A DNA stretch of 44,634 nucleotides, from assembly GCA_037140715.1 (NCBI GenBank), contig JBAXDX010000013.1:1-44634 (forward strand), read 5' to 3'. Position numbers and translations under genes: made by a program. Below the pieces are notes generated by a model, which saw nothing but the letters and a program-made list of their open reading frames with translations, made no database searches and was not told the origin of the DNA. This document shows, in pieces, positions 16,184 through 25,600 of this stretch (its first letter is position 1; each line of letters begins with the position of its first letter). The DNA is from JAUZPB01 sp037140715 (lineage in GTDB: Bacteria; Bacteroidota; Ignavibacteria; Ignavibacteriales; SURF-24).

Positions 16184-17605
16184 CTATTTATCTCTCTTCG
16201 GTCTGTATAGATGAGTGCTCTGCCCAAAGAATATTTCAGCGGATTCCATCACCGTCTCCGAAAGAGTCGGATGAGGATGAATACTGAGAGCAATATCCTT
16301 TGCAACAGCGGCCATTTCAACAGCCAGCACGCCTTCGGCTATAAGCTCACCGGCACCAGGGCCTGCGACAGCCATTCCAAGTATTCTTTCAGTCTTAGGG
16401 TCCATAATAAGCTTTGTTACGCCATCACTTCTGTCAAGAGTTACGGCACGGCCTGAGGCTGCCCACGGAAAACGGGCTACTTTTATTTCTATATTCTTTT
16501 CCCTTGCTTCATTCTCGGTAAGTCCGCACCACGCTACTTCCGGGTCGGTAAACATAACAGCGGGAATAGCAGCAGGTTTGAATTCAACATTATGCCCTGC
16601 TATATTTTCAACAGCAACTTTACCTTCAGCCGAAGCTTTATGCGCAAGCATAGGGTTGCCAACTACATCGCCAATCGCGTAAATAGTTGGTTCGGCTGTC
16701 TGCATCTGTGAGTTCACTTTTATAAATCCCCGCTGGTCAACCTCAGCCTTTGTATTCTCAATGCCAAATCCCTTTGCATTCGGCACGCGCCCGATTGAAA
16801 CAAGAACTTTTTCAAATACCTGCTCTTTCTCCCGGATATCTTCACCCTCGAATGTTACCTTAATGCCATCGGCGAATTCTTCCATCTTTACTACCTTTGT
16901 ACCCGTCATTATTGACTTCATCTTTGGCGCAAGAGACTTGGCAAGAATGTTTACAAGGTCGCGGTCAGCACCGGGGACTAATCCCGAAGTCATTTCAACT
17001 ATCGACACTTCAGTACCAAGAGCCACATAAACAGAACCAAGCTCAAGTCCGATATACCCGCCACCTACAACAAGCATATTCTTTGGAATATCTGTAAGAG
17101 CAAGCGCACCTGTCGAATCGATTACCCTCGGAGAATTAAGCATAAGCGATGGTATCTGCGCCGGCAATGAGCCGGTAGAAATAATCGCATGGTCGAAAGT
17201 TAATTCTTCTGTTCCGCCCTCCATCTTCTCTATGCGCATACTCGTTGCATTAAGCAACGTAGCCCTTCCCTGTATATAAGTTATCTTCCTCTGCTTTGAG
17301 AGAACACCAAGTCCGCCGGTAAGTTTACCTACAACATTTTCCTTAAATGTTCTAAGCTTATCAAGATTAATCTTAGGCTTTTCAAATTCAATTCCCCACC
17401 TGGATGCTTCTCCGGCTTCATTAATAAGCTTTGCTATATGAAGAAGCGCCTTTGAGGGAATGCACCCACGATAGAGGCAAACACCGCCGGGATTTTTTTC
17501 AGGATCAATTAATGTAACCTGCATACCAAGATCGGCTGCCAGAAACGCAGCAGCGTATCCACCCGGACCGCCGCCTATAACTGCTAATTGTGTTTTATTA
17601 TTCAT
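16184..17605 (-). CDS. lpd: Dihydrolipoyl dehydrogenase (E3)
   Basis: A 473-residue flavoprotein that reoxidises dihydrolipoamide of the 2-oxoacid dehydrogenase complex with NAD+. It shows the FAD-binding GGGPGGYAAAFLAADLG, the redox disulfide GGVCLYRGCIPSK (Cys43 and Cys48), an NAD-binding VVGGGYIGLELGSVY, the second FAD motif TIYAIGDVVG, and the C-terminal HPHPTLSE active-site His/Glu pair. There is no fused lipoyl domain. GGAG eight bases ahead supports the ATG. It is third in the E1-E2-E3 cluster but is separated from E2 by 337 bp containing a 32-bp inverted repeat, so its expression may be partly uncoupled. Confidence 0.97.
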   Translation of the reverse strand: MNNKTQLAVIGGGPGGYAAAFLAADLGMQVTLIDPEKNPGGVCLYRGCIPSKALLHIAKLINEAGEASRWGIEFEKPKINLDKLRTFKENVVGKLTGGLGVLSKQRKITYIQGRATLLNATSMRIEKMEGGTEELTFDHAIISTGSLPAQIPSLMLNSPRVIDSTGALALTDIPKNMLVVGGGYIGLELGSVYVALGTEVSIVEMTSGLVPGADRDLVNILAKSLAPKMKSIMTGTKVVKMEEFADGIKVTFEGEDIREKEQVFEKVLVSIGRVPNAKGFGIENTKAEVDQRGFIKVNSQMQTAEPTIYAIGDVVGNPMLAHKASAEGKVAVENIAGHNVEFKPAAIPAVMFTDPEVAWCGLTENEAREKNIEIKVARFPWAASGRAVTLDRSDGVTKLIMDPKTERILGMAVAGPGAGELIAEGVLAVEMAAVAKDIALSIHPHPTLSETVMESAEIFFGQSTHLYRPKRDK

Positions 17606-17680
17606 AGGTTAAACTCCAATAATTGTCAGGTTTATGCAAAATGCTATTCTTTGTAAATGAGTATGATTACGATTAAATCT

Positions 17681-17940
17681 TTCACAGGGCGATGCCCGAA
17701 TGCTACTGACTTTTGATAGATATTTGGAATTTATTCAATTTTGGCAATTATAGATTTAATCGCAATTGTAGTTATAGTCTTTATTTGCGGTTTTCTCTTA
17801 TTTGCTTTGCAGGCGGCTACTAATTTCAGAATACAGATAACCTGAAAATTTCGCTAAATTTTACATTTTTATCAAAAGTCAGTAGCATTCGGGCATCGCC
17901 CATCGGACAAAACAAAATAAAAATCCATAAATGCCCCTGC
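17681..17940. repeat. Hairpin element copy C with perfect 32-bp inverted repeat
   Basis: The element starts with TTCACAGGGCGATGCCC and ends in CCCATCGGACAAAACAAAAT plus AAAAATCCATAA, the same edges as copy A. Its interior differs: 17687-17718 and 17870-17901 are perfect 32-bp inverted repeats around a 151-nt AT-rich loop with no ORF. It fills most of the 337-bp gap between E2 and lpd. In the remaining part (17606-17680) there is a half-site of the GAGTATGATTAC family at 17659. Folded in mRNA it would make a long stem between two cistrons. Confidence 0.85.
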
Positions 17941-17942
17941 CC

Positions 17943-19247
17943 TTACCCTTCCAGCGCCATCAGAAACGGCTGCTGTATCGCATCAACAATCCATTTTAAG
18001 AAACGTGCGCCGTCCGCGCCATCGATAATCCTGTGGTCATAAGATAATGATAATGGCAGCATCAATCTCGGCTTAAATTCGCCATCGATGTAAACAGGCT
18101 CATACGCGCTCCTCGATAATCCGAGTATCGCAACTTCGGGCGAATTAACAATAGGCGAGAAATAAGTTCCGCCGATTCCGCCAAGGTTTGTTATCGTGAA
18201 TGTTCCGCCCTGCATCTCCTCAAGCGAGAGTTTCTTATTCTTCGCTCTCTCGGCTGTCCGGCTTAATTCAACCGATAGTTCGATGATATTCTTTTTATCG
18301 ACATTCTTTATAACCGGCACAAGCAGTCCGCGGTCTGTATCGACCGCCACTCCGATATTATAAAACTTCTTATATATCACCGTGCTGTTCTGTATATCAA
18401 CACTCGTATTAAACTGAGGATAAGCCTTAAGAGCTGAAGCAACTACCTTTAGCATTATCGCCGTAACCGTAAGTCTGCCCCCTTCCGCTTCCGCTCTGTT
18501 GCCATAAGCTTTGCGGAGCCTTTCAAGTTCTGTAATATCCGCCTTATCAAACTGAGTTACATGCGGCACAGTTGCCCAGGCGTAGCTTAGATGTTCAGCC
18601 GTCTTACGGCGAATATTGCTCATATCCTTCTTTTCAACCGCACCCCACTTTGTAAAATCAGGAAGCTGTTCAGCCGGCGCTCCGCCGAAAGTCTTGGGAA
18701 CTTCCGCTATTTGCGCCTGTCTCTGGCTCAACTCCTGTGAATGAGCCTTAACATCGATTATCGAAATTCTTCCACCGGGGCCGCTTCCCTGCACATCATT
18801 AATGTTAATACCAATCTCGCGGGCAAAGCGACGGACAGTCGGAGCCGCAGGCGCGAGTCTGCCCGGATCACTCTCCGGCTTTGACTCAATGTAAGTCTTT
18901 ACTTTCGCAGGTTCAGGAGCGGGCTTCTCTTCAGCCGCAACTTTCTTTACTTCCGGTATTGCAGTTGTTACTTCGATCTGCACAGACTGACCCTCAGCCA
19001 CCACACTCTTATCATCACCGGTAATAAAGAGCGTCTGACCAATCGCTACCTTATCGCCAGCTTTAACATAAACTTCTGTAACTACGCCCTCAATTGTCGA
19101 AGGCACTTCAATAGTAGCCTTATCAGTTTCAATTTCAAAAACCGTCTGGTCAATCTTTACCGCATCGCCCGGCTTTATTAAAACCGTAAGCACATCGGCA
19201 GTTTTTATATTTTCCCCTAGTTCGGGAAGTTTAAATTCATTATTCAT
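17943..19247 (-). CDS. aceF: Pyruvate dehydrogenase E2, dihydrolipoyl acetyltransferase
   Basis: A 434-residue E2 core protein. Order of domains: one lipoyl domain (residues about 1-76, lipoyl-lysine motif ETDKATIEVPS), a Pro/Ala/Glu linker, a peripheral subunit-binding domain (about 132-165, APTVRRFAREIGININDVQG then GPGGRI), and the acyltransferase domain from about 205 with the catalytic SYDHRIIDGADG. E. coli AceF has three lipoyl domains; one is enough and common elsewhere. Its place between a homodimeric-type E1 and E3 makes pyruvate the probable substrate. A palindrome-bearing gap of 135 bp separates it from E1. Confidence 0.95.
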   Translation of the reverse strand: MNNEFKLPELGENIKTADVLTVLIKPGDAVKIDQTVFEIETDKATIEVPSTIEGVVTEVYVKAGDKVAIGQTLFITGDDKSVVAEGQSVQIEVTTAIPEVKKVAAEEKPAPEPAKVKTYIESKPESDPGRLAPAAPTVRRFAREIGININDVQGSGPGGRISIIDVKAHSQELSQRQAQIAEVPKTFGGAPAEQLPDFTKWGAVEKKDMSNIRRKTAEHLSYAWATVPHVTQFDKADITELERLRKAYGNRAEAEGGRLTVTAIMLKVVASALKAYPQFNTSVDIQNSTVIYKKFYNIGVAVDTDRGLLVPVIKNVDKKNIIELSVELSRTAERAKNKKLSLEEMQGGTFTITNLGGIGGTYFSPIVNSPEVAILGLSRSAYEPVYIDGEFKPRLMLPLSLSYDHRIIDGADGARFLKWIVDAIQQPFLMALEG

Positions 19248-19278
19248 CTTAAAATCCGCTGTTTGTTATTGTTAGTCT

Positions 19279-19333
19279 TAATCATACTCTTAATCATTTT
19301 CTATGAAGCGAGTAAGATTATGATTAAGAGTAT
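19279..19333. repeat. Palindrome in the E1-E2 intercistronic gap
   Basis: 14-bp perfect arms at 19284-19297 and 19320-19333 with a 22-nt loop; the left flank contains the inverse of GAGTATGATTA (19279-19289). It belongs to the same family as 11858-11901. Between two co-oriented cistrons it could stabilise or partially terminate the transcript. Confidence 0.65.
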
Positions 19334-19382
19334 AATTATGAAAAAAATGCCCCCTTGCGTTTACCAGGGGTGGCTGTTTAGC

Positions 19383-22085
19383 TTATACTTTACCCGGATT
19401 CGGCTTGTCCGGATTAATTCCCAGTTCCTTCAACGCCACAGGAAGAACAGAAGCTTCAATTTTATTATCAGTGGCAAGCGCACTTAAAGTAGTAAATACG
19501 ATATGCTTCGCGTCCACTTCAAAAAAGTCTCTCAGGCTTTCCCTGCTTTCACTTCTTCCAAATCCAAACGTGCCCAGAGTCGTTAAAGGCTCAGGCATGA
19601 ACTTCGAAATAGAATCAGCGATAATCTGAACATAATCAGAAGCCGACACAAACACTCCCTCTTCATCCTTCAGCATCTGAGTAATATACGGTATTTTCTT
19701 TTCATCCTGAGGATGCAGAGTGTTCCATCGCGTAATCTCCTGCGCATCGAGATGCAGTTGCTTGTAGCTTGTAACACTCCATACGTCCGTTGATACATTA
19801 TACTTCTCTTCCAGTATAACACGTGCCTTTAAGACTTCATTCATAATAGCACCGCTTCCGAAGAGGTGTGCTTTTGCTTTCGTATCCTTAAGCTCCGAGG
19901 ACTTAAAGCGGTACATTCCCTTAACGATTCCATCCTTAACGCCTTCGGGCATCGGGGGCATCGCGTAGTTCTCATTCATAACCGTCAGGTAGTAATAAAT
20001 ATTCTCACCTTCCTCATACATTCTGCGGATACCATCGCGAATAATTACAGCTATCTCGTAAGCGAAAGCCGGGTCATAAGCCAGGAGATTCGGCACAGGA
20101 TAAGCTAACAGATGGCTGTGCCCGTCCTGATGCTGCAAACCTTCGCCCGCAAGCGTAGTACGTCCGGCAGTTCCGCCAAGCATAAAACCTTTACATCTCA
20201 TATCGCCGGCAAGCCAGGCAAGATCTCCTATTCTCTGAAATCCGAACATTGAATAATAAATGAAGAACGGAATCATGTTTATACCGTGCGTAGCATAAGC
20301 AGTTCCCGCTGTAATGAACGATGACATCGCCCCGGCCTCCGTAATACCTTCTTCAAGTATCTGTCCATCAACAGTTTCTTTATAATACAGCAGACTGGCT
20401 CTGTCAACCGGTTCATAAAGCTGACCTGCGTGCGAGTAGATGCCTACCTGTCTGAACAGCGCCTCCATACCGAACGTGCGCGCTTCATCGGGAACAATAG
20501 GCACAATCAGCCTGCCTAATTCTTTATCCTTTAGCAATTTTGTTAATATTCTCACAAATGCCATCGTTGTTGAAACTTCCCTGTCTTCGGAGCCTTCATA
20601 AAACTCCTCAAAGAACTCTTCCGGCGGAGTCATTAAAGCGGAAGCGGTTGTTTTTCTCTTCGGCACGAATCCGCCCAGCGCCCTGCGCCTTTCCTTGATA
20701 TATTTTATTTCCTGACTATCTTCAGGCGGCTTATAAAAGGGTGCCTCCGCAACTTCAGCATCCGAGATAGGGATACCAAACCTTGTGCGGAAAAGCCTAA
20801 GCTCGTCTTCATTTAATTTCTTTTGCTGATGCGTAATATTCTTGCCTTCGCCGGCTTCGCCAAGTCCGTAACCCTTAACCGTGCGGGCGAGTATAACCGC
20901 AGGCTGCCCTTTAGTTTCAACCGCCGCCCTGAATGCCGCAAAAACTTTTTCAGGGTCATGCCCGCCGCGCCTCATCTTTGAAACCTGTTCATCAGAGAGA
21001 TTCTTAACCATTTCCTTAAGCTCAGGATATTTTCCCCAGAAATGCTCCCTGACGTAAGCCCCGTCTTCAACAATATACTTCTGAGATTCGCCGTCAAGCA
21101 TCTCATTCATTCTTTTAAGAAGCAGACCGGTCTTATCCTTTTCGATAAACGTATCCCAGTCATCACCCCAGACAACCTTTATCACATTCCATCCCGCACC
21201 GCGAAAGTTAGCTTCAAGTTCCTGCATAATATTCCCGTTACCTCTGACCGGACCGTCAAGACGCTGAAGATTGCAATTAATAACGAAAATAAGATTATCA
21301 AGCTTTTCACGTACTGCCAGCGATATAGCTCCAAGAGCTTCCGGTTCATCTGTCTCTCCGTCACCAAGAAAAGCCCAGACTTTTGAACTATTAGTCTGTT
21401 TAATGCCCCTATCCTCTATATAACGGTTAAATCTTGCCTGATAAATCGCCATAATAGGTCCAAGTCCCATTGATACGGTCGGAAATTCCCAAAACTCAGG
21501 TAGCAACCAAGGATGCGGATAAGAAGGAAGCCCTCCGCCGGGTTTTAGTTCCCGTCTGAAATTTCCAAGCTGCTCTTTTGTAATTCTTCCTTCAAGATAT
21601 GCTCTGGCATAAATACCCGGAGATGCGTGTCCCTGAAAAAATATCTGGTCTCCATTATTATCAGCATCTTTGCCTTTAAAGAAATGGTTAAATCCAATTT
21701 CATAAAGCGTAGCGGCTGAAGCGTAAGTGGATATATGCCCGCCAATGCCGGCTGATTCCCTGTTCGCACGCACTACCATTGCCATAGCATTCCAGCGTAT
21801 AAGACTTTTAATCCTGCGTTCGATCTCGCGGTTGCCGGGGAAAGGCGGCTGTTTATCTGCCGGAATTGTATTAATATAAGGCGTATTAGCCGTAAATGGA
21901 ATCTGCACGCCCTGTTTCCTCGCGTAAAGATACAAATCCCTTAATAATTCCTGAACCCTTTCAGGTCCGCTATGATAGAGCACATAATCAAGTGATTCGA
22001 GCCATTCTTTTGTTTCAACAGCCGCAATATCCCTGAGGTCATAATTATTACTATTATTCATTTCTGGTTTATCCTGTTTGTTCAT
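19383..22085 (-). CDS. aceE: Pyruvate dehydrogenase E1, homodimeric type
   Basis: A 900-residue thiamine-diphosphate enzyme that decarboxylates pyruvate and acetylates the lipoyl group of E2. The single-chain AceE type is shown by length and by WNAMAMVVRANRE, GHISTYASAATLYEIGFNHF, the ThDP motif FLGDGETDEPE ... NCNLQRLDGPVRGN, the RTVKGYGLGEAGEGKN segment and the transketolase-like C-terminal half (TAGTAYATHGINMIPFFIYY, GGTAGRTTLAGEGLQHQDGH). E1, E2 and E3 form one minus-strand cluster. No Shine-Dalgarno sequence is evident before the ATG; a hairpin element lies just upstream. Confidence 0.97.
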   Translation of the reverse strand: MNKQDKPEMNNSNNYDLRDIAAVETKEWLESLDYVLYHSGPERVQELLRDLYLYARKQGVQIPFTANTPYINTIPADKQPPFPGNREIERRIKSLIRWNAMAMVVRANRESAGIGGHISTYASAATLYEIGFNHFFKGKDADNNGDQIFFQGHASPGIYARAYLEGRITKEQLGNFRRELKPGGGLPSYPHPWLLPEFWEFPTVSMGLGPIMAIYQARFNRYIEDRGIKQTNSSKVWAFLGDGETDEPEALGAISLAVREKLDNLIFVINCNLQRLDGPVRGNGNIMQELEANFRGAGWNVIKVVWGDDWDTFIEKDKTGLLLKRMNEMLDGESQKYIVEDGAYVREHFWGKYPELKEMVKNLSDEQVSKMRRGGHDPEKVFAAFRAAVETKGQPAVILARTVKGYGLGEAGEGKNITHQQKKLNEDELRLFRTRFGIPISDAEVAEAPFYKPPEDSQEIKYIKERRRALGGFVPKRKTTASALMTPPEEFFEEFYEGSEDREVSTTMAFVRILTKLLKDKELGRLIVPIVPDEARTFGMEALFRQVGIYSHAGQLYEPVDRASLLYYKETVDGQILEEGITEAGAMSSFITAGTAYATHGINMIPFFIYYSMFGFQRIGDLAWLAGDMRCKGFMLGGTAGRTTLAGEGLQHQDGHSHLLAYPVPNLLAYDPAFAYEIAVIIRDGIRRMYEEGENIYYYLTVMNENYAMPPMPEGVKDGIVKGMYRFKSSELKDTKAKAHLFGSGAIMNEVLKARVILEEKYNVSTDVWSVTSYKQLHLDAQEITRWNTLHPQDEKKIPYITQMLKDEEGVFVSASDYVQIIADSISKFMPEPLTTLGTFGFGRSESRESLRDFFEVDAKHIVFTTLSALATDNKIEASVLPVALKELGINPDKPNPGKV

Positions 22086-22120
22086 TAATATAAATTTTTG
22101 TTCCCTGCATAAAATATAAT

Positions 22121-22330
22121 ACTGTCAGGTTATGATATACTGTACCCTCACACAGGGCTTATGGATTTTTATTTTGCTTCGTTCAATGGGGGCGATGCCC
22201 GCCACTAACATATTTCACCCTTTTATGGCTACATTCGCCCTGAAAGGGTGAAATATAACAGCACAAAGAACACCCTGTGAAAAATAAATATCTGTATAAC
22301 AAAGCCCTGAAAGAACGCAATAAAAGGTTA
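22121..22330. repeat. Hairpin element copy B, opposite orientation, degenerate
   Basis: From CTGTCAGGTT at 22122 through ATTTCACCC...GGGTGAAAT (22212-22254) to AACACCCTGTGAAAAATAAA, this matches the reverse complement of copy A, with mismatches in several stems. Together with the 41-bp tandem array it fills most of the 602-bp gap between mfd and the E1 gene, so it lies in or near the pdh promoter region. Confidence 0.7.
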
Positions 22331-22390
22331 AGATATTTTTTATTTCCCCGCTTCGGATGAATATGATACTCCGGCTGATAATCATTCCGG

Positions 22391-22554
22391 AACCAGACTG
22401 CGAATGCAGTTCGCCTTAAAAATCATTTTTGAACACAACTGCGAATGCAGTTCGCTTCAAAAATCATTTTTGAACACAACTACGGATGCAGTTCACTTCA
22501 AAAATCATTTTTGAACACAACTACGGATACAGTTCACTTCAAAAATCATTTTTA
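22391..22554. repeat. Four tandem 41-bp repeats
   Basis: Units at 22391-22431, 22432-22472, 22473-22513 and 22514-22554. Each contains GCGAATGCAGTTCGC (or a decayed form) and AAAAATCATTTTT, both self-complementary. Divergence increases in one direction: units three and four share ACGGAT..CAGTTCAC. No spacers, so this is not CRISPR. It lies between mfd and aceE, about 300 bp upstream of the E1 start. Confidence 0.9.
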
Positions 22555-22687
22555 AAGCAAAATGCTAATACATTGCCCGCTCATTTCCGCTCATATCGTA
22601 ACACATAGATGCATGAATGTATAATATAATATTTCATCCTGTACAGCAATGCAATTACACATCTATGTTCACTCCCCGCACATAATT

Positions 22688-25600
22688 TTATTTAAACAGC
22701 TCCACAGCAGAATAAACTACATCTCCCGGATTTACAACTTTCTCTACATCGTGGCAAAATCTGGTCAGGAATTCAAAACAATTCTCCGGAGTGTCATATT
22801 TGTTCGGCATTACAAGTTTTAAGACATCCTTCTGGCTGGCGAACTTAATCTCATTTGAATAGTTCTCCATTATATAGCGCGTAAGGTCATTGAACCTGGT
22901 TTTATAATATTCTTCCTTCTCTTCTTTAGGAAGTATAATGGTAATCGTCTTATGCTGGATAATAATCCTTTCAAAAAGTGCGTAAGAAGCATAATACTTC
23001 AGCGCAGCCATCATAATAAGGCGTTTGACCAGTACGGGCAGTTTGCCGAAGCGGTCTTCCAGTTCTTCCTTAATTTCTTCGGCTTCAATAAGCGCCTTCA
23101 TCGAGAACAGGACGGTATAGAAACTCAGACGGTCAGCCGGATCGGGCATATACGCTTTTGGAATGCCGACTTCAAAATAAGTATCAACAGTCGGGTCGGT
23201 GCGCATACGATGAGACGGGAGTTCTTTAAACACGTCCTTAAATTCCTGATGGCGCAGTTCCTCTACGGCTTCGTCAAGTAGTTTTACATACATATCGAAG
23301 CCGACAGTATCAATAAAGCCTGTCTGCTCTGTGCCGAGCAGATTGCCCGCGCCACGGATCTCAAGATCGCGCATAGAGAGACTGAAGCCTGCGCCAACGT
23401 CTGTAAACTCTTCAATAGCCTGAAGCCTGCGGATAGCGTTTTTATTTATCGATTTTAACGATGGCACAAGAAAATATGCGTAAGCCTGGCGGTCGCTCCT
23501 GCCAACTCTGCCTCTTAGCTGATGAAGTTCTGCGAGTCCGAAACGGTCGGCACGGTTGACAATTATCGTGTTCACATTTGGAATGTCAATCCCCGACTCG
23601 ATAATCTTTGTAGCAAGCAATACGTCATATTTTTTATTAAGGAAGTCGTAAATTACATTTTCAAGAACAAGCGGTTTAATCTGTCCGTGAGCAATTCCAA
23701 TTCTCAGGTCCGGCATATACTTATGCAGATAGTCAGCTATTTTATAAATCGACTGGATTCTGTCATGTATGAAATAAACCTGCCCGTGGCGCTTTAGCTC
23801 GGTCATTATCCATTCACGTATCTTCAGGATATCAAAAGTCCGGACGTGCGTATAAATTGGTTGCCGGTTAGGCGGCGGCGTTCCCATGATTGACAAATCA
23901 CGCGCACCAAGCAACGAGAAATTAAGCGTTCTGGGAATTGGCGTTGCCGTAAGTGTCAGTGTATCCACATTCAGCTTTATACTGCGCAATTTTTCCTTTG
24001 CCACTACACCGAAGCGGTGTTCTTCGTCTATTATCAGCAGACCAAGGTCGCGGAAGACGATATCTTTTGATAAAAGCCTGTGCGTACCTATCAGGATGTC
24101 AACTTTGCCTTCGGCCAGATCCCTGACAATTTCATTCTGTTTCTTTTTTGTCTGAAAGCGGGAAAGCCCCTCAATTCTAATAGGAAACTGCGAAAGCCTG
24201 TCGCGGAAGGTATTCATGTGCTGTTCTGCAAGAATAGTAGTAGGCACCAGGATGGTGGCCTGCTTTCCTTCGGAAGCAGCTTTAAAAGCCGCACGCACGG
24301 CAATCTCAGTCTTGCCAAATCCCACATCGCCGCAGACAAGGCGGTCCATCGGGCTTTCAGACTGCATATCGGTTTTAACATCTTCGGTTACTTTGGACTG
24401 GTCGGGTGTATCCTCATAAAGGAAGGATGCTTCAAGCTCCTTTTGCCAGATAGTATCAGGACTGAAGGCAAATCCCCTGGAAGCCTTCCGCTTTGCATAA
24501 AGTTCGATTAATCCACGCGCTGCATCCTTAATCTTTTTCTTTACTTTCCTCTTAGCCGATTCCCACGCATCCCCGCCAAGTTTGGAAAGCTTTGGTTCGG
24601 AGTTATCCTTCGAAGAAAATTTCTTAACCAGGTTAAAATAGTTCAGATTGACGTAAACCTTGCCCCCCTCGTCATAAAGGATCTTTATGCTCTCCTGGCT
24701 TACCTCCCCAATCTTAATTACCTCAAGCCCCTCGAATCTGCCGATGCCATAGTTCTCGTGAACCACAAAATCGCCACGTTTCAGACTGGCGAATTCCTTT
24801 GCTCTGCTCTTACGCACACGCTGTTTAGCAGAGAACTTCGTGCGGTATGGTTTATTGAAAATCTGATAATCGGTAAGCACAAGGAGTTTATCCTGCTTTA
24901 AGATGAAACCTCTGTGTATAGCAAGCGTATAAATCTTAACCTTCCCGTCGTCAATCAGTCCGGCTAACTCTTCCTTATATTCAGTAAGTAAATCTTTAAG
25001 TCTTTTCGACTGAAATTCATTCTCCGATGTAATGATAATCTTATAACCGCGCGCCGAATAATCCTGCAGAGTATTAAACAGCAGTTCATAATTTGAATTT
25101 ACCGGAGGAGCTTCATTTATCTGAAGTTTAAGCGTATTATCTTCCACGCTGAAAGGGTCTTCGATTATCCAGCGCGCATTTTTCTTAAATATCCCCTCAA
25201 GCGTGGACTGATTATCATACTCCGGCTCCCTTCCCTCCGTTGACTGACCGTAAAGTTCATCTGACGGGAGGCCCGCCTGGAGTTCTGTTGCAAGTTCCGC
25301 ATCCTCGATCATTTGGACTGTATTGTCCGTAGCAGAATGGCTGGTAGCTTTCTCAAATGTATTATAAAGCTCGTAGCGTGAAGCAATGATAAGCGGACTG
25401 CCGAGATAGTCAAAAATATCCGAAACCAGTTCAGTTTCAGCCGTGCCCATGTTCGAGGCAATAGTTACTGTGTCAATTACATTAGAAGAGCGCTGGCTTT
25501 CGGAGTCAAAATACCTGAGAGATTCGAGGAAGTCGCCATCAAACTCCACGCGGCACGGGTTGTTCTCGCTGTAAGACCAAAAATCTATAATCGAGCCACG

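Noticed and set aside
22391..22554. CRISPR array
   Set aside because: The repeat units are contiguous with no spacers, vary between units, and no cas gene is nearby.
22952..24511. Several open frames on the plus strand inside mfd, and similar ones opposite aceE and lpd
   Set aside because: They are antisense to well-conserved genes, have no family features and no ribosome-binding sites.
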